NCBI RefSeq assembly: GCF_005862235.1
Contig: NZ_VCEK01000001.1
Coordinates: 930,001-994,000 of the forward strand
Direction of reading: 5' to 3'
From: Saccharomonospora piscinae
Lineage (GTDB): Bacteria > Actinomycetota > Actinomycetes > Mycobacteriales > Pseudonocardiaceae
DNA length: 64,000 bases
Positions within the stretch are counted from its first letter, which is position 1; every line of letters starts with the position of its first letter. The position numbers and the translations under genes were made by a program. Below, piece by piece: positions 52,453 to 62,038 of this stretch. The notes under the pieces are model-generated. The model ran no database searches and was not told the DNA's origin. It saw nothing but the letters and a program-made list of their open reading frames with translations.

Positions 52453-54381
52453 TCAGTCCCGCGGTGTGTCGACCGCCTCATCGGCGCGCTCCTCCGCCCC
52501 GCTCGTCGCGCCACCGAGCCTGCCCGCGGCCCACTCCGTCACCCGGCGCGCCACGTCCTGCGCGGTGAGCCCGATGCCCGCGAGCACCTCGTCCCTGCTG
52601 CCGTGCTGAAGGAATCGCTGGGGCACCCCGAGAGCGCGCAACGGGACGTCACAGTCGGCGTCGCGCAGCGCCGCCGCCGTCGCCGACCCGACGCCACCGT
52701 GCCGCCCGCTGTCCTCCAGCGTGACGACCAGCCGGTGCGACGCGGCGAGCGCGACCAGTTCCTCCGGAACGGGCAGCACCCAGCGCGGATCGACCACGGT
52801 GACGCCGATGCCCTGGTCGGCGAGCCGGCTCGCGGCGGCGAGCCCGAGCTTGGCGAAGGCGCCGACGGCGACGAGCAGCACGTCCTTCTGCTCGTCGCGG
52901 CGAAGGACGTCCACACAGCCGAGACGTTCCACGGCCGGGACCGACTCCACGACGCCGCCCTTGGAGAAGCGCAACGCGGTGGGCCCGTCGGAGACGGCCA
53001 CGGCCTCCCGCAGTTCCTCGCGCAGGGTGGCCGCGTCGCGGGGCGCGGCCACGCGCATCCCGGGCACCATGCCGAGCAGGGAGAGGTCCCACATGCCGTG
53101 GTGACTCGGCCCGTCCGGGCCCGTGATGCCAGCGCGGTCCAGCACGAGCGTGACGGGCTGGCGATGCAGCGCCACGTCCATGAGCAACTGGTCGAACGCG
53201 CGGTTGAGGAACGTGGAGTAGACCGCCACCACCGGGTGCAGGCCGCCCATCGCGAGCCCGGCGGCCGAGGTCACCGCGTGCTGCTCGGCGATGCCGACGT
53301 CGAACCACCGGTCGGGATACGCCTCGGCGAAGGTGTGCAGGCCGGTCGAGCGCAGCATCGCCGCCGTGACGGCGACGACGTCCTCGCGCTCGGCACCGAT
53401 CTTGGTCAGCTCCTCGCCGAAGACCGAGGTCCAGCTGGTGCCCTTGGCCGGTGGCCTGCCGGTCTCCGGGTCGATCGGGTCGGTCTGGTGCATCTGGTCG
53501 GCCTCGTGGTTCACCGCAGGCGGGTACCCGTGCCCCTTCTCGGTGACGGCGTGCACGATGACCGGGCCGCCGAAGGCCCTGGCGTTGAGCAGGGCCTTTT
53601 CCAGCGCCTCCAGGTCGTGCCCGTCGACCGGGCCGATGTACTTCATGCCCAGGTCGGAGAACATGACCTGCGGGCTCAGGGCGTCCTTGATGCCGGCCTT
53701 GGCCGCGTGCAGCGCGGTGTAGATCGGCCTGCCGACGACCGGGGTGTTCTGCAGGAGTTCCTTCCCGCCGTCGAGCAGGCGCTCGTAGCCCCTGCGCAGC
53801 CGCAGCGAGGCGAGGTGCTCGGCGAAGCCCCCGATGGTCGGCGAGTAGGACCGGCCGTTGTCGTTGACGACGATCACGACCGGACGCTCGGGATCGGCGG
53901 CGATGTTGTTGAGGGCCTCCCAGCACATGCCGCCGGTCAGGGCGCCGTCGCCCACGACGGCGACGGCGTGCCGGCCCTCGCCCGCCAGCTGGTACGCCTT
54001 CGCGAGCCCGTCGGCGTACGACAGGGCGGTGGAGGCGTGGCTGTTCTCGATGACGTCGTGCTCACTCTCCGCACGCGCCGGATAGCCCGCGATGCCCCCG
54101 AGTTGGCGCAACGTGTCGAACTCGCCGTGACGGCCAGTGACGATCTTGTGGACGTAGGACTGATGCCCGACGTCGAAGAGCAGCGCGTCGTTCGGGGAAT
54201 CGAAAACCCGGTGCGCGGCGAGCGTGACCTCCACGACACCGAGGTTCGGCCCGAGATGACCGCCCACCCTGCGCACCTTCTCCACGAGGAATTCCCTGAT
54301 CTCCCCGGCCAGCTCGGCCAGTTCCTCGTGGTCCATCCGCCTGAGGTCGGCCGGCCCGTGCACGGACTCCAGCAACGTCAC
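52453..54381 (-). CDS. dxs: 1-deoxy-D-xylulose-5-phosphate synthase
   Basis: 642 aa, thiamine-diphosphate enzyme at the entry to the MEP isoprenoid pathway. Signatures: [27 protein letters not shown] (in part), [11 protein letters not shown], the ThDP/Mg motif [17 protein letters not shown], and [18 protein letters not shown] with the catalytic Glu. C-terminal transketolase domain SGRHGGVGS-like. ATG 54381 with GAGGTGGAG upstream. Corresponds to Rv2682c (dxs1). Confidence 0.96.
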   Translation of the reverse strand: MTLLESVHGPADLRRMDHEELAELAGEIREFLVEKVRRVGGHLGPNLGVVEVTLAAHRVFDSPNDALLFDVGHQSYVHKIVTGRHGEFDTLRQLGGIAGYPARAESEHDVIENSHASTALSYADGLAKAYQLAGEGRHAVAVVGDGALTGGMCWEALNNIAADPERPVVIVVNDNGRSYSPTIGGFAEHLASLRLRRGYERLLDGGKELLQNTPVVGRPIYTALHAAKAGIKDALSPQVMFSDLGMKYIGPVDGHDLEALEKALLNARAFGGPVIVHAVTEKGHGYPPAVNHEADQMHQTDPIDPETGRPPAKGTSWTSVFGEELTKIGAEREDVVAVTAAMLRSTGLHTFAEAYPDRWFDVGIAEQHAVTSAAGLAMGGLHPVVAVYSTFLNRAFDQLLMDVALHRQPVTLVLDRAGITGPDGPSHHGMWDLSLLGMVPGMRVAAPRDAATLREELREAVAVSDGPTALRFSKGGVVESVPAVERLGCVDVLRRDEQKDVLLVAVGAFAKLGLAAASRLADQGIGVTVVDPRWVLPVPEELVALAASHRLVVTLEDSGRHGGVGSATAAALRDADCDVPLRALGVPQRFLQHGSRDEVLAGIGLTAQDVARRVTEWAAGRLGGATSGAEERADEAVDTPRD

Positions 54382-54552
54382 GCTCCACCTCGCTACCGTT
54401 GTTGTCGCTGCCTCGTCCTGCTCAGTCTAGGGACACCGCCCACCGTCGGGCGAAGCGCTGCTTCGGAGCGCATCCGGCCGGATACTGGTCCGTGGGCCGC
54501 GTACGGCTTCGACACGCCCGCGCGGCGGCGAGCGGGACGAGAGGGGAGGCCC

Positions 54553-56109
54553 ATGGCGCGCGAGTTCGACTACGTCGTGGTCGGTGGCGGCACCGCGGGC
54601 GCGGTGGTGGCGGCGCGGCTGTCGGAGGACGCGAACACCTCCGTCTGCCTGGTCGAGGCCGGTCCCTCCGATGTGGACGACCAGGCGGCGCTGCGGCTCG
54701 ACCGGTGGATGGCGTTGCTGGAGTCGGGCTACGACTGGGACTATCCGGTGGAGCCTCAGGTGAACGGCAACTCGTTCCTGCGCCACGCACGGGCGAAGGT
54801 GCTGGGCGGCTGCTCGTCCCACAACTCGTGCATCGCCTTCTGGGCGCCGGCCGAGGACCTCGACGAGTGGGCCTCGCTCGGGCTGCCGGGCTGGTCGGCC
54901 GCCGACATGTTCCCGCTGTACCGCGAGCTGGAGAACAACGACGGGCCCGGGGAGCACCACGGCCGGGCCGGCCCGGTTCGCATCCGCTCGGTGCCGCCGC
55001 ACGACCCGGCGGGTTCCGCGCTGCTGCGCGCCTGCGAGCAGGCGGGAATCCCGACCACCGGGTTCAACTCGGGCACCACCGTCACCCACGGCGCGAACTG
55101 GTTCCAGATCAACGCGAGAGAGGACGGCACCAGGGCGTCGGCGTCGGTGTCCTACCTGCATCCCGTCCTGGGCAGGCGGCCGAACCTCGCGGTCCGGACC
55201 GGGGTGCGAGCCAAGCGGCTGACCTTCGACGGGCTGCGCTGTACGGGCGTGGAGATCCTCGGCGAGGACCTGGTCCACAGTGAACAGATTCGCGCCCGCC
55301 ATGAGGTGGTGGTGAGCTGCGGCGCCATCGACAGCCCGAAGCTGCTCATGCTCTCCGGTATCGGCCCGGCCGAGGAACTCGCGGGCTTCGACATCGACGT
55401 CCTGGTGGACTCCCCCGGCGTCGGCCGCAACCTTCAGGACCACCCGGAAGGGCTGGTCCAGTGGGAGGCCCGCAGACCGATGATGGCCGAATCCACCCAG
55501 TGGTGGGAGATCGGGATCTTCACCACCACCGAACCGAGCCTCGACCGGCCGGATCTGATGTTCCACTACGGCTCGGTGCCGTTCGACCTCAACACGCTGC
55601 GCCACGGCTACCCCACCACGGAGAACGGGTTCTGCCTCACCCCGAACGTCACCCGGGCGCGCTCCACCGGCACCGTCCGTCTGCGGACGCCGGACTTCCG
55701 CGACAAGCCCAGAGTGGACCCCCGCTACTTCACCGATCCCCACGACATGCGCGTGATGACGTACGGCATCCGCCTCGCCCGCTCGATCGTCGCGCAACCC
55801 GCGATGCGGGAGTGGGCGGGCGAGGAACTGGCACCCGGCCCCGCCACGGTCACCGACGAGGAGATCGCCGACTACATCACCAAGACCCACAACACCGTGT
55901 ACCACCCCGCGTGCACGGTGAAGATGGGCCCGGCCAGCGACCCCATGGCGCCGCTGGACGAGCGGTTGCGGGTTCGCGGGGTCTCCGGGCTGCGCGTGGC
56001 GGACGGCTCCGTCATGACGTTCCTCGTCGCGGTCAACCCGGGGATCACCACCATGGCGATCGGGGAGAAGGCCGCCGACCTGCTCGCCGAGGACGCGGGC
56101 CGCGGCTGA
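54553..56109 (+). CDS. GMC-family FAD oxidoreductase (choline-dehydrogenase-like)
   Basis: 518 aa from ATG 54553 with GAGGGGAGG upstream. FAD motif YVVVGGGTAGAVVAARLSE; GMC signature 1 ARAKVLGGCSSHNSCIAFWAP; signature 2 SCGAIDSPKLLMLSGIGPAE. The catalytic His is in TVYHPACTVKMG and the Asn/His partner in VAVNPGITTMAIGEKAA. Length fits choline/alcohol dehydrogenases (BetA-like). No betB or glycine-betaine transporter is adjacent. It could oxidise a sugar acid or alcohol related to the neighbouring gluconate genes, but that is only contextual. Confidence 0.9.
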   Translation: MAREFDYVVVGGGTAGAVVAARLSEDANTSVCLVEAGPSDVDDQAALRLDRWMALLESGYDWDYPVEPQVNGNSFLRHARAKVLGGCSSHNSCIAFWAPAEDLDEWASLGLPGWSAADMFPLYRELENNDGPGEHHGRAGPVRIRSVPPHDPAGSALLRACEQAGIPTTGFNSGTTVTHGANWFQINAREDGTRASASVSYLHPVLGRRPNLAVRTGVRAKRLTFDGLRCTGVEILGEDLVHSEQIRARHEVVVSCGAIDSPKLLMLSGIGPAEELAGFDIDVLVDSPGVGRNLQDHPEGLVQWEARRPMMAESTQWWEIGIFTTTEPSLDRPDLMFHYGSVPFDLNTLRHGYPTTENGFCLTPNVTRARSTGTVRLRTPDFRDKPRVDPRYFTDPHDMRVMTYGIRLARSIVAQPAMREWAGEELAPGPATVTDEEIADYITKTHNTVYHPACTVKMGPASDPMAPLDERLRVRGVSGLRVADGSVMTFLVAVNPGITTMAIGEKAADLLAEDAGRG

Positions 56110-56123
56110 CCGTGCTCGCGCTC

Positions 56124-56840
56124 TCAGCGCCGCCACAGGGGCAGCATGGCGTCGCGCACCTCCGCCAGCAGCTCCGTCATGGCGGCCTCGGCGTCGGCGG
56201 GCACTCCGCGCGCGACCGCCTGCGCGACTTCCTCGTGCAGGTCGAGCGCTTCGGGCACGGGCTGGTGTGGCATGAGCCCGAGCTGGGTGCGCCCGCGCAA
56301 CACCACGGCCACCACGTCGGCGAGCGCGCCGAACATCTCGTTGCCGCTCGCGCGCAGGAGCAGGGTGTGGAACGCGACGTCGTCCTCCATGAACTCGTCG
56401 AGCCGTCCCGCCTCACCCGGACCACGCATGCGGGCGGCGATGTCCACGGCCTCGGCCCGCTGCTCGGCCGAGGCACTGCGGGCGGCCGCGGCCGCCGCCA
56501 GCGGCTCCACCGCGATCCGCAGCTCGGTGAGCGAGCGGAGCTGGTCGTCGCGACCGGGACCGGCAAGGCGCCACCAGATGACGCGCGGGTCGAAGACGTT
56601 CCAGCTCGACCGCGCCTGCACGGTGATGCCGATGCGTCTGCGGGAGCGGACGAGGCCCATCGACTCCAGGACCCGCATGGTCTCACGGGCGACGGTGCGC
56701 GACACCCCGAACCGCTCCTGAATGCGGTCCAGGGTGAGCACGTCGCCGCTGGCCAGCTCGCCACTGGTGATCTCGGACCCCATGGTGTCCAGCACGGTGT
56801 TGTGCAGGACCTCCACGCCCGCCTCGGGCTCAACGCTCAC
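56124..56840 (-). CDS. gntR: GntR/FadR-family regulator of gluconate genes
   Basis: 238 aa from GTG 56840. N-terminal winged helix: MGSEITSGELASGDVLTLDRI, FGVSRTVARETMRVLESMGLV. C-terminal FCD domain with metal/ligand His-Asp residues (EDDVAFHTLLLRASGN, EALDLHEEVAQAV). Divergent from gntK; the 95-bp gap contains two interleaved inverted repeats. Probably released by gluconate or gluconate 6-phosphate. Confidence 0.9.
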   Translation of the reverse strand: MSVEPEAGVEVLHNTVLDTMGSEITSGELASGDVLTLDRIQERFGVSRTVARETMRVLESMGLVRSRRRIGITVQARSSWNVFDPRVIWWRLAGPGRDDQLRSLTELRIAVEPLAAAAAARSASAEQRAEAVDIAARMRGPGEAGRLDEFMEDDVAFHTLLLRASGNEMFGALADVVAVVLRGRTQLGLMPHQPVPEALDLHEEVAQAVARGVPADAEAAMTELLAEVRDAMLPLWRR

Positions 56841-56886
56841 GCACCGACCCTATCCCGGCACCGTGTCTTCACAGGGAGGACTCATT

Positions 56887-56922
56887 GGTGTTATCTTTCG
56901 CCGTCAAAAGTAACACCTTTTG
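56887..56922. promoter_or_regulatory. Double palindrome between gntR and gntK
   Basis: GGTGTTA (56887-56893) pairs with TAACACC (56911-56917), spacer 17. CAAAAG (56905-56910) pairs with CTTTTG (56917-56922), spacer 6. The two repeats are interleaved, 14 bp before the gntK start and 47 bp before the gntR start. Likely GntR operator(s); assignment by position. Confidence 0.65.
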
Positions 56923-56935
56923 ATCGAGGAGCGAC

Positions 56936-57463
56936 ATGACTGCCACCTGCCTGGTGGTGATGGGGGTGTCCGGAGCGGGCAAGAGCACCATCGCCCGCCG
57001 GCTCGCGGACTCCCTCGGCTGGCCCATGGCCGAAGCCGACGAGTTCCATCCCCCTGCCAACATCGACAAGATGACCGCGGGGGTGCCGCTCACCGACGCC
57101 GACCGGGCTCCGTGGCTGGCGGCACTGCGGGACTGGATCACCGAGCAGTCCCGGAACGGGATCGACACCGTCGTCACCTGTTCCGCGCTCAAGCACGGCT
57201 ACCGCGACGTGCTGCGTGAGGCCCGCGCCCGGGTGCGGTTCGTCCACCTGGCCGGCGGGCAGGATCTCGTCACCGATCGGCTGAGCACCCGGTCCGGTCA
57301 CTTCATGCCGCCCTCGCTGCTGGACTCACAGTTCGGCGACCTCGAAGAACTGGCCGCCGACGAGGACGGCGTCACCGTCGACCTCGCCCGGTCGCCGGAG
57401 GAGATCGTGGAGTCCGCCCTGCTGCGGCTCGACCTCCACCCCGGCGCACCCCCGGGACGGTAA
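56936..57463 (+). CDS. gntK: Gluconokinase
   Basis: 175 aa. P-loop VVMGVSGAGKSTIARRLA; DEFHPPANIDKMTAGVPLTD (the gluconate kinase block, in pieces); CSALKHGYRDVLR; late FVHLAGGQDLV and GHFMPPSLLDSQ, both typical of GntK. Phosphorylates gluconate to 6-phosphogluconate for the pentose-phosphate pathway. GAGGAG lies eight bases upstream; first gene of the gntK-gntP unit (41 bp between). Confidence 0.95.
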   Translation: MTATCLVVMGVSGAGKSTIARRLADSLGWPMAEADEFHPPANIDKMTAGVPLTDADRAPWLAALRDWITEQSRNGIDTVVTCSALKHGYRDVLREARARVRFVHLAGGQDLVTDRLSTRSGHFMPPSLLDSQFGDLEELAADEDGVTVDLARSPEEIVESALLRLDLHPGAPPGR

Positions 57464-57504
57464 GTCCGCACTCCCCACCCACCGCGACAGCAACGGAGCT
57501 TCGT

Positions 57505-58887
57505 ATGAACACCGACGAGTGGACGCAGACCCTCGGCGTCGGCCCACTTCTGGGCATCGCCGCGGGTGCGATCGCCGTCCTGCTGGTGCTCATCATCACA
57601 CTGCGGGTGCACGCGTTCCTGGCACTCGTCGTGGTGAGCATCGCGACCGCCTTCGCGACCGGTATCCCGGCAGGCCAGATCCTCGACACGCTCACCGAGG
57701 GATTCGGCTCGACACTCGCGAGCGTGGCGCTGCTGGTCGGCTTCGGCGCCATGCTGGGCAGACTGCTGGAGGTCAGCGGCGGGGCGCAGTCGCTCACCGA
57801 CGCCATGATCCGGCGATTCGGCGAACGGCGGGCACCCCTGGCACTGGGTATCGCGTCCCTGCTGTTCGGCTTCCCCATCTTCTTCGACGCCGGGCTCGTC
57901 GTCATGCTGCCGATCGTGTTCTCGGTGGCGCGCAGGCTCGGTGGCAGCGTGCTGCTCTACGGCCTGCCCGCGGCGGGCGCCTTCTCGGTCATGCACATCT
58001 ACGTGCCGCCGCATCCCGGACCCGTCGCGGCGAGCACACTGCTGGGCGCCGACATCGGCCTGGTCATCGCCTTCGCCGTGCTCATCGCCGTGCCGACCTG
58101 GTACCTCACCAGCTACCTGTACGGCATGTGGATCGGCAAGCGCATCGTGCTGCCGGTGCCCGACATCCTGGGCGACACCGAGGCCGACCAGGACGAGCAG
58201 CCGCCCGCTCCCAGCACCGTCATCGGACTGCTGCTGCTTCCGCTGGTGCTCATCTTCGCCAACACGGGCCTCAGCACGGCGGGTGACGCGGGCTGGATCT
58301 CCACCGACGCGGGCTGGTACGACGTCGTGCTCACGCTCGGCTCCACGCCGATCGCCCTGCTGATCACGGTGTTCGTCGCCAGCTACGTGCTGGGCACCCG
58401 GCGCGGCAAGGGCATGGCCGTGGTCGAGCGGGTGCTCGACTCGGCGCTCGGCCCGGTGTGCGCGATCATCCTGATCACCGGTGCCGGCGGCATGTTCGGT
58501 GGGGTCCTCCAGGCCAGCGGCATCGGCGACGCCCTGGCGGAGTCGCTGTCCGACCTCGGGCTGCCGGTGATCGTGGCCGCGTACGTCATCGCCACCGCGC
58601 TGCGGATCGCGCAGGGCTCGGCCACGGTCGCGCTCACCACGGCGGCGGTGCTGGTGCAACCGCTGGTGGCGGACGGGGCGTTCAACTCCGTCGAGGTCGT
58701 GGCGATCGTGCTGGCACTGGCCGCGGGCTCGGTCACGGCGGGCCACGTCAACGACTCGGGCTTCTGGCTCGTGGGCCGGTTCTTCCAGATGGACGTCAAG
58801 ACCACGCTCAAGACGTGGACGGTCATGCAGACCACCATCGGGCTCGTCGGCTTCGGCCTGTCGAGCGTGCTCTACCTCGTGGCCTGA
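57505..58887 (+). CDS. gntP: Gluconate:H+ symporter, GntP family
   Basis: 460 aa with 12 or so hydrophobic segments. GntP family motifs: LGIAAGAIAVLLVLIITLRVHAF, GFGAMLGRLLEVSGGAQSL, FGFPIFFDAGLVVMLPIVFSVA and ASTLLGADIGLVI; C-terminal GHVNDSGFWLVGRFFQMD. Imports gluconate (or a similar sugar acid) with protons. Together with gntR and gntK this is a complete gluconate-use locus. Confidence 0.94.
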   Translation: MNTDEWTQTLGVGPLLGIAAGAIAVLLVLIITLRVHAFLALVVVSIATAFATGIPAGQILDTLTEGFGSTLASVALLVGFGAMLGRLLEVSGGAQSLTDAMIRRFGERRAPLALGIASLLFGFPIFFDAGLVVMLPIVFSVARRLGGSVLLYGLPAAGAFSVMHIYVPPHPGPVAASTLLGADIGLVIAFAVLIAVPTWYLTSYLYGMWIGKRIVLPVPDILGDTEADQDEQPPAPSTVIGLLLLPLVLIFANTGLSTAGDAGWISTDAGWYDVVLTLGSTPIALLITVFVASYVLGTRRGKGMAVVERVLDSALGPVCAIILITGAGGMFGGVLQASGIGDALAESLSDLGLPVIVAAYVIATALRIAQGSATVALTTAAVLVQPLVADGAFNSVEVVAIVLALAAGSVTAGHVNDSGFWLVGRFFQMDVKTTLKTWTVMQTTIGLVGFGLSSVLYLVA

Positions 58888-58999
58888 ACTCCGTTCGCTC
58901 GCGACACGGCCGCCCCGCGCGGCCGTGTCGCAGCTCACGGCCGCGAAGTGATCGAGAAGTTTGCGACCTCACCGCCGCCGTCCCTACTCTCGAAGGTGT

Positions 59000-59014
59000 A
59001 CGAAACAGTTTCGT
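59000..59014. promoter_or_regulatory. TetR operator upstream of the MMPL operon
   Basis: Perfect inverted repeat ACGAAA-CAG-TTTCGT, 16 bp before the TetR start. CGAAAC-type palindromes of this size are common TetR sites. Confidence 0.65.
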
Positions 59015-59030
59015 TCGCTGAGGGGCAGGC

Positions 59031-59615
59031 ATGGTGGAGTCGGCATCCCGCCGCACCCGGTTGACGCCGGAGCGCGAGCGGGAGCTGTTCACCTCCGTCA
59101 TCGAACTGGTGCGCGAACAGGGCTACGAGGCCGTCACCATGGACGCCATCGCCGCGCGCACCCGCGCCAGCAAGGCCACTCTCTACCGGCAGTGGGAGAG
59201 CAAGCCGACCCTGATCGCCACCGCGCTGCGCCACCTCGCCGGGCCGTCCGAGGACGTCGACACCGGCTCCCTCGCCGAGGACCTGCGGAGCCTCGTGGGG
59301 CACCTGTTGCATCACGCGACCGAGGACACCGCGCTGCTCAACGGCCTGGCCCACGCGGTGTCGAAGGACGCCGACCTGTGGCGCGCGCTCTACGACCTCC
59401 ACATCCGGCCGGGGCTCGAACTGGTCGACACCGTACTGCGACGCGCCGTGGAGCGGGGCGAGCTGGCGCCCGACAATCCCGCACGGCCGTTCGTCCCGCA
59501 GCTCATCCTCGGCGCGTTCGGCACCCGCAGGCTGCTCGAGAACCGCGACGCCGACGGCGACTACATGGACAGCTACCTCAAGGGCGTGGTGTTTCCCGTA
59601 CTCGGCATCGACTGA
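59031..59615 (+). CDS. TetR/AcrR regulator of the MMPL transporter
   Basis: 194 aa from ATG 59031. N-terminal helices LTPERERELFTSVIELVREQGY, then AVTMDAIAARTRASKATLYRQWESK (in pieces) and a C-terminal domain of the TetR_C_11-like kind (DLRSLVGHLLHHATEDTALLNGLA). The 84 bp between it and the MMPL gene hold no terminator, so both are probably one operon, self-repressed through the palindrome at 59000. Confidence 0.92.
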   Translation: MVESASRRTRLTPERERELFTSVIELVREQGYEAVTMDAIAARTRASKATLYRQWESKPTLIATALRHLAGPSEDVDTGSLAEDLRSLVGHLLHHATEDTALLNGLAHAVSKDADLWRALYDLHIRPGLELVDTVLRRAVERGELAPDNPARPFVPQLILGAFGTRRLLENRDADGDYMDSYLKGVVFPVLGID

Positions 59616-59699
59616 CCGGCGGAGGTTCGGCCCCCCGACGGAGTGACCCCGGCCGCCGCCTGCCCGTTTCCACCCACACAGATAACAGGAGTCTTGCCC

Positions 59700-61898
59700 A
59701 TGGCCACGTGGCTGTACCGGCTCGGCCGCTTCGCCTTCCGGCGTCGCGGCCTCGTCGCCGTGTTCTGGGTGGTGGTGCTCGCCGCCGCGGGCGGTGCCGC
59801 CGCCTCCGCGTCATCCACAGCCTCGACCTCGATCTCCATCCCGGGCACCGAGGCACAGCAGGCGTTCGAACTGCTGGAGGAGCGCTTCCCCGGCAGCAGC
59901 CCCGACGGCGCGACGGCGCGCGTGGTCTTCGAAGCCCCCGAGGGCCAGCAGCTCACCGATCCCGCCCACCAGCGGGCGGTCTCCGGGATCGTCGCCGACC
60001 TCAACGGCAGCCCGCAGGTGCAGCAGGCCGTCGACCCGTTCCAGGCCCGTGCGGTGAGCCAGGACGGCAGCATCGCCTACGCGCAGGTCAGCTATTCCAC
60101 GACCGCGTTCGAACTGACCGACGAGGCGAGGGACGCGCTGGACGCCGCCGTCGAGACCGGCGAGGACGCCGGGCTCCGCGTGGAGGTCGGCGGGGACGCG
60201 CTGACGACCATTCCCGAGACAGGGGCCACCGAGGTGATCGGTGTGATCGTGGCCGCCGTGGTCCTGCTCATCACGTTCGGCTCCCTGATCGCGGCCGGGC
60301 TCCCGCTGCTGACCGCACTGATCGGCGTGGGCATCAGCGTCTCCGTGATCACCGCGCTCACGGGCGTCCTCGAACTCGACAGCACCACCCCGATCCTCGC
60401 GACGATGATCGGGCTCGCCGTCGGCATCGATTACGCGCTGTTCATCCTGTCCCGCTACCGGGCCGAGCTGAGCGAGGGCCGAGCCCCGCTCGACGCCGTC
60501 GGCCGTGCCGCCGGCACCGCGGGGTCCGCCGTCGTGTTCGCCGGGCTGACCGTCATCATCGCGCTGGCGGGCCTCGCGGTCGTCAACATCCCCATCCTGA
60601 CGAAGATGGGTCTCGCGGCGGCCGGTGCGGTGGTGCTCGCGGTGCTCGTGGCGCTGACCCTCATCCCCGCGCTGATCGGATTCGCGGGCCGTCGCGTCCT
60701 GCCGCGCAAGCAGCGTTCCGCCGCCGCTCCCACCTCCGAGGGCAAGCCCGGCGCGGGCACCCGCTGGGCCCGGTTCGTGCTGCGCCACCCGGTCGCCGTG
60801 CTGATCGCCGGTGTCGCCGGGCTGGGCGTGATCGCGGTGCCCGCCGCCGACCTGCAACTCGGCCTGCCCGACGACAGCGCCAAGCCCGCCGACACCACCC
60901 AGCGGCAGGCGTACGACCTGATCGCCCAGGGATTCGGTCCCGGCACGAACGGCCCGCTGGTCGTGGCCCTGGACGCCACCGGCAGCGACGACCCCGCGGC
61001 CGCCGCCGAGGAGACCGGCAACGCACTGCGGGGACTCGACAACGTCGCCGCGGTGACCCCCGCCACGTTCAACCAGAGCGGGGACAGCGCGATGCTCACG
61101 GTTATCCCGATGTCCGCGCCGAGCAGCGTCGACACGGAGGACCTCGTCCACGACATCCGCGGCGAGGCGGGAACCATCGCCGAGCGCACGGGCGCGGACC
61201 TGCTCGTCACCGGGCAGACCGCCATGGGCATCGACGTGTCCGAGAAGCTCGACGCCGCGCTGGTGCCCTACCTGGTGCTCGTGGTCGGACTGGCCTTCCT
61301 GCTGCTCATGGTGGTGTTCCGTTCGATCCTGGTGCCGCTCAAGGCCGCGCTCGGCTTCCTGCTCTCGGTCGTGGCCGCACTCGGCGCCGTGGTGGCGGTC
61401 TTCCAGTGGGGCTGGCTGTCCGAACTCGTCGGCGTGGAACAGACCGGTCCGGTGATGAGCCTGATGCCGATCTTCCTCGTGGGGCTGGTGTTCGGCCTGG
61501 CCATGGACTACGAGGTCTTCCTCGTGACCCGGATGCGGGAGGCCCACGTCCACGGCGAGAGCCCGGACACGGCGGTGGTCACCGGATTCACGCACGGCGC
61601 CCGTGTGGTGACCGCCGCGGCACTGATCATGATCAGCGTCTTCGCGGGCTTCATCGGTTCCTCCGAGTCGATGATCAAGATGATCGGCTTCGGCCTCGCC
61701 ATCGCCGTGTTGTTCGACGCCTTCGTGGTCCGCATGGCGATCGTGCCCGCCGTGCTCGCCCTGCTCGGCAGGACGGCGTGGTGGCTCCCGCGCGGCCTCG
61801 GCCGGGTCCTGCCCAACGTCGACGTCGAGGGCGAGAAGCTCCAGCGCGAACTCGGCGACGCCGAGCCGGAGCGGGAGCCGGTGTCGAGCCGCTCCTGA
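59700..61898 (+). CDS. MMPL/RND-type transporter
   Basis: 732 aa from ATG 59700 with AGGAG nine bases upstream; the frame is open to 59643, but those residues do not fit. Two repeats, each one TM helix, a periplasmic loop domain and five TM helices. Proton-relay Asp residues are expected in LAVGIDYALFILSRYR and FGLAMDYEVFLVTRMREAH, both present. Actinobacterial MMPL proteins export lipids or drugs; the small loops here suggest drug or small-lipid export rather than MmpL3. Local TetR control. Confidence 0.94.
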   Translation: MATWLYRLGRFAFRRRGLVAVFWVVVLAAAGGAAASASSTASTSISIPGTEAQQAFELLEERFPGSSPDGATARVVFEAPEGQQLTDPAHQRAVSGIVADLNGSPQVQQAVDPFQARAVSQDGSIAYAQVSYSTTAFELTDEARDALDAAVETGEDAGLRVEVGGDALTTIPETGATEVIGVIVAAVVLLITFGSLIAAGLPLLTALIGVGISVSVITALTGVLELDSTTPILATMIGLAVGIDYALFILSRYRAELSEGRAPLDAVGRAAGTAGSAVVFAGLTVIIALAGLAVVNIPILTKMGLAAAGAVVLAVLVALTLIPALIGFAGRRVLPRKQRSAAAPTSEGKPGAGTRWARFVLRHPVAVLIAGVAGLGVIAVPAADLQLGLPDDSAKPADTTQRQAYDLIAQGFGPGTNGPLVVALDATGSDDPAAAAEETGNALRGLDNVAAVTPATFNQSGDSAMLTVIPMSAPSSVDTEDLVHDIRGEAGTIAERTGADLLVTGQTAMGIDVSEKLDAALVPYLVLVVGLAFLLLMVVFRSILVPLKAALGFLLSVVAALGAVVAVFQWGWLSELVGVEQTGPVMSLMPIFLVGLVFGLAMDYEVFLVTRMREAHVHGESPDTAVVTGFTHGARVVTAAALIMISVFAGFIGSSESMIKMIGFGLAIAVLFDAFVVRMAIVPAVLALLGRTAWWLPRGLGRVLPNVDVEGEKLQRELGDAEPEREPVSSRS

Positions 61899-61907
61899 CG
61901 CACACCC

Positions 61908-61938
61908 GGGCGGGCACGGGAAACCCTCGTGCCCGCCC
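61908..61938 (+). terminator. Terminator 1 after MMPL
   Basis: GGGCGGGCACG (61908-61918) with its perfect complement at 61928-61938, ten bases after the MMPL stop. Confidence 0.8.
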
Positions 61939-61976
61939 CGCCACACCGTGGTCCCCGGGGCGACGACGGTGTGACC

Positions 61977-62020
61977 GAGGGCCCGGTCGCCTTCCTCGGG
62001 GGGAGGGCGACCGGGCCCTC
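61977..62020. terminator. Terminator 2, convergent
   Basis: Perfect 15-bp stem, GAGGGCCCGGTCGCC (61977-61991) with its complement at 62006-62020, loop 14 nt. Lies 18 bp from the stop of the convergent methyltransferase gene. No U-tract; symmetrical, so it could serve both strands. Confidence 0.8.
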
Positions 62021-62038
62021 ACCTGTCCGGCACCGGTG

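Noticed and set aside
54553-58887. GMC oxidoreductase plus gluconate genes as one oxidation pathway
   Set aside because: gntR is transcribed oppositely between them and no shared operator is seen; only a weak contextual link remains.
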